DNA of 64,000 nucleotides, taken from an uncultured Pelagimonas sp. GTDB taxonomy: Bacteria > Pseudomonadota > Alphaproteobacteria > Rhodobacterales > Rhodobacteraceae. The translations under genes were made by a program, and so were the position numbers. This document shows positions 17,060-26,239 of this stretch, piece by piece (within the stretch, counting starts at the first letter, position 1; every line of letters begins with the position of its first letter). The stretch is from contig CANMIH010000005.1 in the NCBI GenBank assembly GCA_947497905.1, positions 186,001-250,000 of the forward strand, in the 5' to 3' direction. A model generated the notes under the pieces. That model searched no databases, was not told the origin of the DNA, and worked only from the letters and a program-made list of their open reading frames with translations.

Positions 17060-17814
17060 ATCTCGCCTCCCGACATTGACAGGGCATGCCCATTGATCCC
17101 CGCCGCGCCCTCGCTACACAGCCAAAGTGCCGTCTGGGCGACCTCATCAGGCTGGATAAAGCGTTTCTGCGGATTGTCCCGGATCAACGATTTGCGGGCC
17201 TTTTCTTCACTCATGCCGGTCTTCTCGATGATGTTTTCAATCGAACGTTCCAGCAGCGGCGTTTCGATAAAGCCCGGACAGATGGCATTGGCGGTCACGC
17301 CGCTATCGCCCAGCTCAATCGCCAGCGATTTGGTCAAGCCAACCACCGCGTGTTTGGCGGCACAATAGGCGCTGACATAGGGATATCCCTTTAGCCCGGC
17401 GGTTGAAGCCACTGCGATCAAACGCCCCCAGCCCGCGTTTTGCATATCGCCCAGCGCCGCCTGCCAGATATTAACCACACCGGTCAGGTTGACCGACATC
17501 ATCTTATCCAGCTGCTCTCCGGTCATTTTTGAGAAGGGTACGCTGTCAGCAGCCCCAGCATTGGCCACAACCACATCCACCGGACCGTTTAACCCGCGCG
17601 CCTGACTGACCGCCTGGTCAACCGCTGACCGGTCGGTCACATCGCAGGTGGCCCAGCCGATGAATTTGTGTTGTTTCGCAACCTCGCGCAGGGGTTCTTC
17701 GCGCCGCCCGAAGATGGTGACTTTGGCCCCGGCATGGGCCATCGCTTCGGCGATGGCGGCCCCCACTCCGGTGCCGCCGCCTGTGACCAATACATGACGC
17801 TCGGACAGGGTCAT
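17056..17814 (-). CDS. Short-chain dehydrogenase/reductase
   Basis: Classical SDR of 252 residues: nucleotide-binding [16 protein letters not shown] motif in [11 protein letters not shown], catalytic Ser in VASTAGLKG and the YxxxK pair in [12 protein letters not shown], followed by the CPGFIETP hinge. The four-base overlaps on both sides place it firmly in the operon. In a beta-oxidation-like sequence it could oxidise a 3-hydroxyacyl-CoA or a ring hydroxyl; it could also reduce a ring ketone after the monooxygenase/reductase step. Confidence 0.92.
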   Translation of the reverse strand: MTLSERHVLVTGGGTGVGAAIAEAMAHAGAKVTIFGRREEPLREVAKQHKFIGWATCDVTDRSAVDQAVSQARGLNGPVDVVVANAGAADSVPFSKMTGEQLDKMMSVNLTGVVNIWQAALGDMQNAGWGRLIAVASTAGLKGYPYVSAYCAAKHAVVGLTKSLAIELGDSGVTANAICPGFIETPLLERSIENIIEKTGMSEEKARKSLIRDNPQKRFIQPDEVAQTALWLCSEGAAGINGHALSMSGGEI

Positions 17815-20108
17815 ACCTTGCCCACCAGTTCGGCTTCACGGTCTGCCAGACGCCAGGCCTGATCGCGACCCGCCTGATAGGGCAGTGCCCAATCCGCGTG
17901 ACGATCCCCAACGCGGGCCGCTTCGTGCAGGGTCCAATAGGGATCAGCCAAATGCGGTCGCCCAACACAGACCAGATCCGCCCGCCCGGCAATCAGGATC
18001 GAGTTGGCGTGGTCTGCCTCATAGATGTTGCCCACCGCCATGGTTTTGATCCCGGCCTCGTTCCGAATGCGGTCGCTGAACGGGGTCTGGAACATGCGGC
18101 CATAAACCGGGCGCGCATCCACAGTGGTCTGACCGGCGGAGACATCGATGATGTCGGCGCCCGCCTCGCTAAAGGCCTTGGCGATCTCAACCGCCTCTTC
18201 CGGCGTGACGCCCGCGTCACCGACCCAATCATTGGCCGAGATCCGCACCGACATCGGTTTACCCTCGGGCCAGACCGCGCGCATGGCCTGGAACACCTCA
18301 AGCGGGTAGCGCAGGCGGTTTTCAAGACTTCCGCCGTATGCGTCGTCACGTGTATTCGACACCGGTGAGATAAAGGACGAGATGAAATAGCCGTGGGCCG
18401 CGTGCAATTCGATCATGTCAAAGCCTGCGCGCTCGGCCATCTCGGCTGCGGCGACAAACTGTGCTTTGATCTGATCCAGATCGGCTTGTGTGGCTGCGCG
18501 CGGTGTCGCGTTCTCAGCAGACCACGGAATGGCCGATGCTGAGACAAGATCCCAATTGCCCTCGGCCAGAGGTTTGTCCATGCCCTCCCAACCAACATTG
18601 GTCGAACCTTTGCGCCCCGAATGGCCAATCTGGCAACAGATCTTGGCCTTGGTTTCCGCATGTACAAAATCGGTCAGCCGCTTCCAGCCCGCCTCGTGCT
18701 CGGGCGCATAAAGACCCGGACAGCCCGGCGTGATCCGTCCCTCAGCTGAGACACAGGTCATTTCTGTGTAGACCAATCCCGCCCCACCTTTGGCGCGCTC
18801 GCCATAGTGGATCAGATGCCAATCGCCCGGTATGCCATCGACCGATTTATACTGGGCCATAGGCGAGACAACGATGCGGTTTTCAAGTTCCATATCCCGC
18901 AGTTTGAACGGCGCCAGCATGGGGGCGCGCACTGTGGCATCTTTTGCAACACCCGCCTGCATCTGGAACCATTTTTCCGCGCTTTCCAACCATTTGCCAT
19001 CGCGCACTCGCAGGTTTTCATGGCTGATCCGCTGCGACCGGGTCAACAGCGAATAGTTGAACTGGACCGGATCCAGATCAAGATACCGCTCCACCTCTTC
19101 AAACCACTCAAGCGAGTTGCGCGCCGCAGATTGCAGGCGCAGCACATCCAGTCGGCGTTCCTCCTGATAACGTTCAAAGGCCGCTTCCATGCTGGGTTCC
19201 ACATGCAGGAATTCGGCCAGAGCGATGGCGCTGTCAAAGGCCAGTCGCGACCCCGAGCCGATTGAGAAATGCGCGGTGGCCGATGCATCGCCCAGCAGAA
19301 CCACATTCTCGTGGTGCCATTTTTCGCACAGGACACGGGGGAAGTTCATAAAGACCGCCGAGCCGCGCAGATGCGCCGCGTTGCTCATCAGCTCATGACC
19401 GCCCAGATGGTCGGCAAAAACCGCGCGACAGGTTTCAACGATGTCTTCTTTCGACATGTTTTCGAAGCCGAACTTGTCCCATGTGTCCTGACCACATTCG
19501 ACAATGAAGGTCGCCGTTTCATCATCAAACTGATAGACATGCGCCCAGATCCAACCGTGCTCGGTTTTCTCGAAGATAAAGGTGAAGGCGTCGTCGAATT
19601 TTTGATGCGTGCCCAACCAGACAAATTTGCAGGCGCGCACGTCGATCTCTGGCTTGAAATGCTCGGCATAGGCCTCGCGCACACGGCTATTCAGCCCGTC
19701 ACAGCCCACAACCAGATCATAGTCGGCGCGGATGGCATCAATGTCGTCGAACTCGGTCTCAAAGCGCAGCTCAACACCCAGCTCGCGGGCGCGCTCCTGT
19801 AGCAGGATCAACATCTGTTTGCGACCGATCCCCGCAAACCCATGACCACCCGACACCGTGCGCACGCCGTCATGCACCACCGCGATGTCATCCCAATAGG
19901 CAAAGTGATCGCGGATCGCCTGCGCGCTTTGGGGGTCATTAGTTTGAAGATTGTCCAGCGCATCGTCCGAGAGCACAACGCCCCAGCCAAAGGTGTCATT
20001 GGCCCGATTGCGTTCGATCACCACAATCTCATGCGCCGGATCGCGCAGCTTCATCGAAATAGCGAAATATAGGCCGGCGGGACCGCCCCCAAGGCATGCG
20101 ATACGCAT
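17811..20108 (-). CDS. 2-aminobenzoyl-CoA monooxygenase/reductase-type fusion (FAD monooxygenase + old yellow enzyme)
   Basis: A 765-residue two-domain flavoprotein. Residues 1-390 form an aromatic monooxygenase: [13 protein letters not shown] for [18 protein letters not shown] and [18 protein letters not shown]. Residues from about 395 form an old-yellow-enzyme TIM barrel: [46 protein letters not shown] and the C-terminal [10 protein letters not shown]. This architecture is that of the Azoarcus enzyme that hydroxylates 2-aminobenzoyl-CoA and then reduces the ring without cleavage, and of salicylyl-CoA 5-hydroxylases. The CoA ligase and kynurenine genes favour the former. It is first in the minus-strand operon, beside the tandem operator. 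Confidence 0.93.
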   Translation of the reverse strand: MRIACLGGGPAGLYFAISMKLRDPAHEIVVIERNRANDTFGWGVVLSDDALDNLQTNDPQSAQAIRDHFAYWDDIAVVHDGVRTVSGGHGFAGIGRKQMLILLQERARELGVELRFETEFDDIDAIRADYDLVVGCDGLNSRVREAYAEHFKPEIDVRACKFVWLGTHQKFDDAFTFIFEKTEHGWIWAHVYQFDDETATFIVECGQDTWDKFGFENMSKEDIVETCRAVFADHLGGHELMSNAAHLRGSAVFMNFPRVLCEKWHHENVVLLGDASATAHFSIGSGSRLAFDSAIALAEFLHVEPSMEAAFERYQEERRLDVLRLQSAARNSLEWFEEVERYLDLDPVQFNYSLLTRSQRISHENLRVRDGKWLESAEKWFQMQAGVAKDATVRAPMLAPFKLRDMELENRIVVSPMAQYKSVDGIPGDWHLIHYGERAKGGAGLVYTEMTCVSAEGRITPGCPGLYAPEHEAGWKRLTDFVHAETKAKICCQIGHSGRKGSTNVGWEGMDKPLAEGNWDLVSASAIPWSAENATPRAATQADLDQIKAQFVAAAEMAERAGFDMIELHAAHGYFISSFISPVSNTRDDAYGGSLENRLRYPLEVFQAMRAVWPEGKPMSVRISANDWVGDAGVTPEEAVEIAKAFSEAGADIIDVSAGQTTVDARPVYGRMFQTPFSDRIRNEAGIKTMAVGNIYEADHANSILIAGRADLVCVGRPHLADPYWTLHEAARVGDRHADWALPYQAGRDQAWRLADREAELVGKV

Positions 20109-20160
20109 TCTGACCTCTCCCTGTCATATTTTCATCAAGGCTAGGAGGGATTCGCAGTTA

Positions 20161-20188
20161 TTTCAAGCTTGAAATTTCAAGGTTGAAG
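20161..20188. promoter_or_regulatory. Two adjacent 14-bp MarR-like operator palindromes
   Basis: TTTCAAGCTTGAAA at 20161-20174 is a perfect palindrome and is followed at once by TTTCAAGGTTGAAG at 20175-20188, an imperfect second copy. Both lie in the 116-bp gap between the divergent monooxygenase/reductase gene (start 20108) and the fused hydratase/dehydrogenase gene (start 20225). The pairing of divergent pathway genes, a MarR gene in the operon and a tandem dyad makes this the likely control point for both transcripts. Confidence 0.7.
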
Positions 20189-20224
20189 ATTACTCTGCGC
20201 ATAATGGATAAGAGGAAGCCCGCC

Positions 20225-22162
20225 ATGAGTGTTGCCATTGAAATCACCGACCAGATCGCAGTGGTCACCATCGAGAACCCGCCGGTCAATGCCGCAGGCC
20301 TTGAGGTGCGACAGGGGCTGTGGGAGGCCGTTGATACGCTGGATGCTGACCCGCAGGTCACCGCAGTTGTGCTGGCCTGTGCCGGACGCACCTTTGTGGC
20401 AGGTGCGGACATTCGAGAATTTGGCAAACCGCCGGTTGAGCCGCATCTGCCCGATGTTCTCAACAAAATCGAAGGCGCGCAAAAGCCATGGGTTGCGGCG
20501 ATCCACGGCACGGCTCTGGGCGGTGGGCTTGAGCTTGCCATGTCCTGTCACGGGCGCGTGGCGCTCAGCAGCGCCAAGATGGGCCTGCCCGAGGTCAATC
20601 TGGGCCTGATCCCCGGCGCAGGTGGCACCGTGCGCCTACCACGATTGGTGCCCCCAGCTCTGGCTTTGACCTTGGCCGCCGGCGGCAAACCCATCGCCGC
20701 CGATCAAGCCCTGAAGGCAGGTCTTGTGGATGAGGTTGTTGCAGAGGGTCTTGTGGACGCGGCGCGGACGCGGGCCAAAACCCAGGCCCTGACACCCACT
20801 CTGACCCGCGACATCCAGGGCACGTTGGATGAGGGCTTTGACAAAACTGAGACCGGAATCCTGCGCAAAGCCCGCGGACAGAAGTCACCCAAGGCGGCCT
20901 CTAAGGCCATTCGCCGGGGGGCGACCATGGAAGCACCCGAGGCCCTTGCCGCAGAGCGGGCGGCCTTTACCGCGCTGAAACAAGATCCGCAAAGCGCTGC
21001 ATTGCGCCATATTTTCTTTGCCGAACGCGCTGTGGGCCGTAGCGCGCGCACCAAAGTCGTGACGCCTCGCGCGCTTGCTCAGATCGGGGTGATTGGCGGA
21101 GGCACAATGGGCGCGGGCATTGCCGCCGCCTGCCTACTCGCCGGACTGAAGGTGACCATGGTCGAGCGGGATGCCGAGGCGGCGCAGGCAGGCCACGACC
21201 GTGTTGCGGGAATTCTGGGCAACAGCCTGAAGCGTGGTTTGATCTCAGAGGATAAACACACCCGCCTGATGGGGAATTTCCTGTCGGCAGACAGGTATGA
21301 CGCGCTTTCAGAGGCCGATCTGGTGATCGAAGCGGTGTTCGAGGACATGGGCGTCAAGCGCGAGGTTTTTGCCAAACTTGATGAGGTCACCCGCCCCGAT
21401 GCGGTTCTGGCCAGCAACACCTCGTATCTGGACGTCAATGAGATCGCAGCCTCCGTGCGCGATCCCAGCCGCGTGCTGGGTCTGCATTTCTTCTCGCCCG
21501 CACACATCATGAAGCTGCTGGAAATTGTGGTGCCTGAAAGGGTCGCCGATGACGTGCTGGCCACCGGCATTGCGCTTGGCAAACAGCTGAAAAAGATCAG
21601 CGTACTGGCCGGGGTCTGCGACGGGTTCATCGCCAATCGCATCATGTCGGCCTATCGGCGCGAGTGTGAATATATGCTCGAAGACGGCGCCCTGCCCCAT
21701 CAGATCGACGCGGCGATGGAAGAATTTGGCTTTCCCATGGGCATCTACCGCATGCAGGATCTGGCCGGGCTCGACATCGCCTGGGCCATGCGCAAACGGC
21801 AGGCCGCCACCCGCGATCCGGCCCAGCGCTATGTTGAAATCGCCGACAAACTCTGTGAGGCCGGGCGCTTTGGCCAGAAAGCCGGGCGGGGCTGGTACAT
21901 CTATGAGGATGGCAAACCGGTTCGGGATACAGAGGTGGAAGATCTGATTGTCGCGGAAAGTGCCCGTAAAGGAATTTCACGTCAGAGCTTTGACGCGGCA
22001 CAGATCATGGAGCGGATCCTCGGGTGCATGCAACGAGAAGGCCGCACGATCTTGGACGAAGGCATCGCCGCCTCACCGGAAGATATTGATGTGGTGATGA
22101 TCAACGCCTTTGGGTTTCCGCGCTGGCACGGTGGGCCGATGTTTATGGCCCAAGCCACATAA
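20225..22162 (+). CDS. Fused enoyl-CoA hydratase / 3-hydroxyacyl-CoA dehydrogenase (FadJ/FadB-like)
   Basis: A 645-residue bifunctional beta-oxidation enzyme. The crotonase half (1-210) has [15 protein letters not shown] and [20 protein letters not shown] with both catalytic Glu regions. The dehydrogenase half starts near 280 with [18 protein letters not shown], then [14 protein letters not shown] and [16 protein letters not shown] with the catalytic His. The second C-terminal 3HCDH repeat ends abruptly at [10 protein letters not shown], about 40-50 residues earlier than I expect for the family. ATG 20225 has AAGAGGAAG upstream. It diverges from the 2-aminobenzoyl-CoA operon, so it probably completes degradation of the dearomatised ring. 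Confidence 0.92.
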   Translation: MSVAIEITDQIAVVTIENPPVNAAGLEVRQGLWEAVDTLDADPQVTAVVLACAGRTFVAGADIREFGKPPVEPHLPDVLNKIEGAQKPWVAAIHGTALGGGLELAMSCHGRVALSSAKMGLPEVNLGLIPGAGGTVRLPRLVPPALALTLAAGGKPIAADQALKAGLVDEVVAEGLVDAARTRAKTQALTPTLTRDIQGTLDEGFDKTETGILRKARGQKSPKAASKAIRRGATMEAPEALAAERAAFTALKQDPQSAALRHIFFAERAVGRSARTKVVTPRALAQIGVIGGGTMGAGIAAACLLAGLKVTMVERDAEAAQAGHDRVAGILGNSLKRGLISEDKHTRLMGNFLSADRYDALSEADLVIEAVFEDMGVKREVFAKLDEVTRPDAVLASNTSYLDVNEIAASVRDPSRVLGLHFFSPAHIMKLLEIVVPERVADDVLATGIALGKQLKKISVLAGVCDGFIANRIMSAYRRECEYMLEDGALPHQIDAAMEEFGFPMGIYRMQDLAGLDIAWAMRKRQAATRDPAQRYVEIADKLCEAGRFGQKAGRGWYIYEDGKPVRDTEVEDLIVAESARKGISRQSFDAAQIMERILGCMQREGRTILDEGIAASPEDIDVVMINAFGFPRWHGGPMFMAQAT

Positions 22163-22173
22163 CGGCAAAAAAG

Positions 22174-22197
22174 AAAGGGGGCTGTTTGCCCCCTTTT
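22174..22197 (+). terminator. Rho-independent terminator
   Basis: AAAGGGGGC (22174-22182), loop TGTTT, GCCCCCTTT (22188-22196) and one further T. It follows the hydratase/dehydrogenase stop by 11 bp and lies between convergent genes. The A-run before the stem allows it to act on the opposite strand as well. Confidence 0.85.
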
Positions 22198-22224
22198 GGC
22201 CCATGGGGGCCAATTCACCCCCAA

Positions 22225-22246
22225 GAGTATTTTCAAAAAGAAGAAG
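22225..22246 (+). repeat. Copy of the GAGTATTT/AAAAGAAGAA motif
   Basis: GAGTATTTTCAAAAAGAAGA with two further bases, preceded by CCCCCAA, matches the minus-strand element at 15756-15778 (GAGTATTT, three variable bases, AAAAGAAGAA). It lies two bases beyond the stop of the arylformamidase-like gene and 28 bp past the terminator. From general experience similar motifs occur at gene borders in Roseobacter genomes; its function is unknown. Confidence 0.5.
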
Positions 22247-22248
22247 CC

Positions 22249-23049
22249 TTATCCCACAAAAGCGCGGGTGATCGGGCTTTCGGGATCGGCCAGCGCTTCG
22301 ATCACACTGAAATGGTGATGGCCACTGTCCACAACTACGTCGACCTCGGCTTCCAGCCCCTGCCACATCATCCCCAGCAGCTGCGCCTGTCGCAGAAATT
22401 CGGGACGTTCATCGCCGCCAACCCAGACCGTAACTTTGGCCTCTGACAGGGGGCGTTTCAAAGCCGCGCTCTCGGATATGGCTTCGGCCTCGTCCAGATG
22501 CAGCACCTTGTTCATCTCGGTCCACATCAAGGGCCGCAGATCATGCAACCCACTGATGGAAAGTGTGTGCTCCAGACGCGCGCGCACCTCTGGCGGCAGC
22601 GGGCTATCCGCGGAGACCATGCGCGAAACCAGATGCCCCCCGGCCGAATGACCGGCGATACGGATGGGGCCTTTGACACGTGCGGCGGCGGCGGTGATGG
22701 CCGCGCCAACCTGAACTGTCATCTGTGTCAAACGCGCCTCGGGGGCAAGGGTATAGCTTGGCAGTGCCACCGCCCAGCCATTTGCCCGCGCACCTTCTGC
22801 AAGATCGGTCCAGTCCGAGCGATCACAGCGCATCCAATAGCCACCATGCACAAAGACGGCGAGCCCCCTGGGCGTGCCTTCGGGCCAGACAATATCGAAT
22901 TTTTCGCGAGGCGCGTCCCCATAGGCGATATCGGTGTCAACGGTATGTGTGTCACGGTAGGCGGCGGCGCGCTTGGCCCAGATGGCAGGCAGCTCTGCCG
23001 ATCCTTCGATATGCGCCATATTTGCGTAGGCGTCATCCCAATCACGCAT
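22249..23049 (-). CDS. Alpha/beta-hydrolase arylformamidase (kynurenine formamidase candidate)
   Basis: A 266-residue alpha/beta hydrolase. The oxyanion motif HGGYW (68-72), the nucleophile elbow GHSAGGH with S135 and a late His-rich stretch DSGHHHFSVIEAL match eukaryote-type arylformamidases rather than the metal-dependent bacterial KynB cyclase family. No other formamidase is seen near kynA/kynU, and N-formylkynurenine must be hydrolysed before kynureninase acts, so this gene is the best candidate. It has its own transcription unit, separated from the FMO gene by a hairpin. A related carboxylesterase role is possible. Confidence 0.78.
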   Translation of the reverse strand: MRDWDDAYANMAHIEGSAELPAIWAKRAAAYRDTHTVDTDIAYGDAPREKFDIVWPEGTPRGLAVFVHGGYWMRCDRSDWTDLAEGARANGWAVALPSYTLAPEARLTQMTVQVGAAITAAAARVKGPIRIAGHSAGGHLVSRMVSADSPLPPEVRARLEHTLSISGLHDLRPLMWTEMNKVLHLDEAEAISESAALKRPLSEAKVTVWVGGDERPEFLRQAQLLGMMWQGLEAEVDVVVDSGHHHFSVIEALADPESPITRAFVG

Positions 23050-23086
23050 GACATTCTCCCGTTTTGTGCTGTTTTTTCATGAAATT

Positions 23087-23106
23087 GCGCGCCCCTTAGG
23101 GCGCGC
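23087..23106 (-). terminator. Hairpin after the FMO gene
   Basis: GCGCGCCC (23087-23094), loop CTTA, GGGCGCGC (23099-23106). It lies 45 bp past the FMO stop on the minus strand. The following bases are AATTTC, a weak U-tract, so termination may be partial and lead into the arylformamidase gene. Confidence 0.6.
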
Positions 23107-23150
23107 GCTTTGAGGCATAGACTGCGGGCGAACCCCGCAAATGGCAAGCC

Positions 23151-24638
23151 TTATCCCGCCTGATATTGCGGCGCTGAGGCCAGATAGCGCCCATAGGCCT
23201 TGTGGTCGGGATAAGTGAAGGTCTCGGCCAGAGGGTTGGCCTTTTTGCGCTCACTCGCCCCCATGTCTTCCAACAGTTCATCGAAATGTTTGAAGTGGAA
23301 CGGCGCAGAGCAAAGCCCGCCATAAACCTGTGCCGCAGGACGTTCCTTGCGGCGCCAGTCCAGCATCATCTGCATGTTCTTTTCCATCGCGTCGCGCGAC
23401 GGTTGGCGCGCCAGTTTCCCATCCGCAAAGCGCACCAGCCAATTGGCAATCATCTCAGCAGAGAGAATGGTGCAGAAGCTTGAGTTAAAACCAACAAAGC
23501 CCATATCCGGCAGATCCGGGTTCACCGAGAGACGATAGGTGCGGTACTGACCATCACTCTCAATGAGTTTGTCTTTGAATTCATCCCCCAGATAGGGAAT
23601 GCCCAGCTTCCAGCCCACGGCTAGAACCGCGATATCACAGCCCACTTTGTCGCCGGTGGTCAGGGTGATCTCATCCCCGTCATAGCGTTCAAAGGTGCCC
23701 TGAATGGGTTTGACCGCGCCAGATTTAAAACTTTCAAACAGACCCGGTGTGACGATGGGTAAAGAACACGAAGCCTCTTTCTCAATCGGGCTGTCCGGGA
23801 CCATGTTCCATTTCTTCAGGCCCAGCTGAAGTTTGAGCATGGTTTCAAGGCCGCGGAAGTTGGCCCAGACCAAGGGTTTCAGCACCGCCGCGATCACGCG
23901 TTGCAGCGGAGATTTCCCCCACTGATTGAACTGCATCTCTTGGGCGCGCATGTAGAGCAGGTTCTTGAAATTGATCCCGCCCACGAAGTACGGCACACGC
24001 CAGACATTTTCGCGGTAAACCATAGTGACCTGTTTGGCCCCATTTTTCGCCGCATTCACCGCGATATCCGTGGCGGATTTCGAACCACCCAACACAACCA
24101 CACGTTTGCCGCGCATCATCTCGGGATCGGTGTAATCCGACGAATGGATCACCTGCCCGCCCTGTGCCTCAAACGCCTCCTGCCCGGGATGGGTGATGAT
24201 GTTTTTATACGAGAACTGCCCGGTGCAGATCGAGACAAAGTCAAAATCTTCCTGGCGGGTGCGACCCGCCTCTTCGATGGTCAGGGTCCAGCCCGGTTGA
24301 CCATCTGCGCGGCGTTCCATCGCTTTGATATTGGTGTTGAGACGGAACAGACGCGTCAGATTGTGCTTTTCCGCATAGGAATGCAGATAGGCATGCACCT
24401 GCGGGCCTTTGGGCCACTCTGGATACTCATCTGGCATCGGGTGATCTGTGTAGCAGTACAGATCCTTCGGGCTTTGTGTCTGCACATCCGGGTAAGAGCG
24501 CGACAGCTCCCACACACCCCCAAAATCATGGGTGCGTTCAAAACCGGTGACGCGGTGGCCGCGTTCGTCAAAGGCCTTGGCGGCGGCGAGGCCTGAAACC
24601 CCGCCTCCGATCACGGCCACATTCTTGCGTTTGACCAT
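23151..24638 (-). CDS. Flavin-containing monooxygenase (FMO family)
   Basis: A 495-residue FAD/NADPH monooxygenase. The FAD motif is AVIGGGVSGLAAAKAF near the N-terminus, GQVIHSSDYTDP contains the HxxxY end of the FMO fingerprint, VVVLGGSKSATDIAVNAA binds NADPH and AVLAVGWKLGIPYLG matches the ATGY-like region. FMOs oxygenate nitrogen or sulfur, or act as Baeyer-Villiger enzymes. It is longer than bacterial trimethylamine monooxygenases, so that label is not given. The cupin gene lies 11 bp upstream on the same strand and an AraC regulator diverges from the pair. Substrate unknown. Confidence 0.9.
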   Translation of the reverse strand: MVKRKNVAVIGGGVSGLAAAKAFDERGHRVTGFERTHDFGGVWELSRSYPDVQTQSPKDLYCYTDHPMPDEYPEWPKGPQVHAYLHSYAEKHNLTRLFRLNTNIKAMERRADGQPGWTLTIEEAGRTRQEDFDFVSICTGQFSYKNIITHPGQEAFEAQGGQVIHSSDYTDPEMMRGKRVVVLGGSKSATDIAVNAAKNGAKQVTMVYRENVWRVPYFVGGINFKNLLYMRAQEMQFNQWGKSPLQRVIAAVLKPLVWANFRGLETMLKLQLGLKKWNMVPDSPIEKEASCSLPIVTPGLFESFKSGAVKPIQGTFERYDGDEITLTTGDKVGCDIAVLAVGWKLGIPYLGDEFKDKLIESDGQYRTYRLSVNPDLPDMGFVGFNSSFCTILSAEMIANWLVRFADGKLARQPSRDAMEKNMQMMLDWRRKERPAAQVYGGLCSAPFHFKHFDELLEDMGASERKKANPLAETFTYPDHKAYGRYLASAPQYQAG

Positions 24639-24649
24639 GAGGGCGCTCC

Positions 24650-25111
24650 TTATGCCGCGTCCGGGGGCGGCAGGAAATCCACCTCATGCAAGGCTGACAG
24701 GCGGACAAGCTCGGCCGGGTCGGTCACCCCATCCAAAGCAATGAACAGATCAAACAGTTTGCGGGCCGGGGCCACGCCAAAGGTACAGGTGGCCGTCGCG
24801 CCCGAGCGGTTAAAGATCCCATGCGCTACGCCACGCGGCATGCGGATGGTGTCACCGGGACCAGCCTTTTGCACACCGGGCGCGCCTTTATCGTGGTTGA
24901 ATTCGATCTCAAGCTCACCTTCAAGCACGAGGATCCATTCATCCTGAGTGGGATGGATATGCGGCGGAACAAATGTCTCGGCCGGAATAACCGCATGCCA
25001 CAGAAAGGCGTTATCGCTGTGCAGTTTAGGGGTGTAGGTATGCCCCACAACATTCCAGGCCTTGCCCTCGATGCCATCGGACGCAAGTGTGACGCCGGGT
25101 GTCTCTTCCAT
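24650..25111 (-). CDS. Cupin-domain protein
   Basis: A 153-residue single-domain cupin. Metal-binding motif 1 is PPHIHPTQDEWILVLEGELEIEF (His, His, Glu retained), and motif 2 is PRGVAHGIFNRSG. Small cupins serve as dioxygenases, isomerases or sensors. ATG 25111 has GGGAGGAAAACCA upstream. The cupin and FMO genes form a two-gene unit opposite an AraC regulator, suggesting successive oxygenation steps on one substrate, but neither product nor substrate can be read from the sequence. Confidence 0.88.
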   Translation of the reverse strand: MEETPGVTLASDGIEGKAWNVVGHTYTPKLHSDNAFLWHAVIPAETFVPPHIHPTQDEWILVLEGELEIEFNHDKGAPGVQKAGPGDTIRMPRGVAHGIFNRSGATATCTFGVAPARKLFDLFIALDGVTDPAELVRLSALHEVDFLPPPDAA

Positions 25112-25246
25112 TGGTTTTCCTCCCTGATTTTATGGCCTCTGACGGGCCGATCTGGAAAGGCTAGCCCCGGTCACGCAGAAGCTTTATCCAGAATGCGCAA
25201 AAAACACCGGACTTGCTTTAAGCCTAAAGTGATGTAGCGTGATCAG

Positions 25247-26239
25247 ATGCTGAGCCAGTCCCATATCGCGCACGAGCCACTGTCAGGCCACCGGCTGTTC
25301 CAAAGCCGTGATCTGGACGACGCGCGGGCCTTGGTGGCGGGCAAGTTCTGTCAACATCATCTCAGTGCAGATCGTGGCTTTGATGCCTGCCACAACCATG
25401 CAGGCGGAACGGCGGTGTCGCTCAACTATCTGCGCTATGGGTCACAGGTTCGGATTGATCCCGGCGAGCTGACGCATTTCTATCTGGTGCAAATTCCCCT
25501 GTCCGGGGGCGCTCAGATCCGCAATGGATCCCGTCAGGTGACCAGCACCCGCCACACCGCCAGCGTTCTGAACCCGAGCTGGGCCACAAAAATGCAGTGG
25601 TATCAAGGTTGTGAAATGCTTCTGGTCCAGATCTCGCGCAGCGCCCTGCATCATGTTGCAGAAGATATGAGCGGCCATATTCTGCATCAACCAGTGGTGT
25701 TTGACCCCAAGGTTGAGCTGCACCGGCCCGCCCTTCGGCAATGGTTAGATCAGGTCTCAAAGAGCCTGAACGCGGCTGAGGCCGGGCGCGCCTTTGGGCA
25801 CGCCAACTATCGCTTTCAACCCGTGATCGAAGAAGAGCTGATCACCGGGTTTCTGCTCGCCCAACCCAACTCGGTGAGCCCCCTTCTGACCACGAAATCC
25901 CCGGGGCTGGCCTCGGTTCGGCGGGCCCGCGATCATATCCATGCCCATCTGGCCGACCCGATGCGTCTGTCGGATCTCGCCGGGGTGGCCGATTGTTCTG
26001 TGCGGTCGTTGCAGCTGGGGTTTCAGACCCATCTGGGCTGTGCGCCCAAGCAGTATATTCAGGATCAGCGACTCAGGCTTGCGCGCTGCCATCTGCAATC
26101 CCTTCCAGAAGACACCAAGGTCAGCGACGTGGCATGGGATGTGGGCTTTACCCATCTCGGCCGGTTTTCACAGGCCTATAAAGCCGCCTTTGGCGAAAGC
26201 CCAAGCACGACGCTGGCGCTTGGGCAATTTCGCGATTAG
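25247..26239 (+). CDS. AraC-family transcriptional activator
   Basis: A 330-residue regulator with an N-terminal AraC-binding-like domain (HFYLVQIPLSGGAQIRNG, then LNPSWATKMQWYQGCEMLLV) and a C-terminal double helix-turn-helix (RLSDLAGVADCSVRSLQLGF, then KVSDVAWDVGFTHLGRFSQ, ending FGESPS). This resembles regulators such as those of hydroxybenzoate or ring-cleavage genes. It diverges from cupin/FMO across 135 bp and its stop overlaps the stop of the enolase-family gene by four bases, so it could control either neighbour, the divergent pair being more usual. Confidence 0.9.
   Translation: MLSQSHIAHEPLSGHRLFQSRDLDDARALVAGKFCQHHLSADRGFDACHNHAGGTAVSLNYLRYGSQVRIDPGELTHFYLVQIPLSGGAQIRNGSRQVTSTRHTASVLNPSWATKMQWYQGCEMLLVQISRSALHHVAEDMSGHILHQPVVFDPKVELHRPALRQWLDQVSKSLNAAEAGRAFGHANYRFQPVIEEELITGFLLAQPNSVSPLLTTKSPGLASVRRARDHIHAHLADPMRLSDLAGVADCSVRSLQLGFQTHLGCAPKQYIQDQRLRLARCHLQSLPEDTKVSDVAWDVGFTHLGRFSQAYKAAFGESPSTTLALGQFRD

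Noticed and set aside
22163-22250. A frameshift explaining the short C-terminus of the hydratase/dehydrogenase
   Set aside because: The bases after the stop form a terminator at once and no frame continues the missing family sequence.
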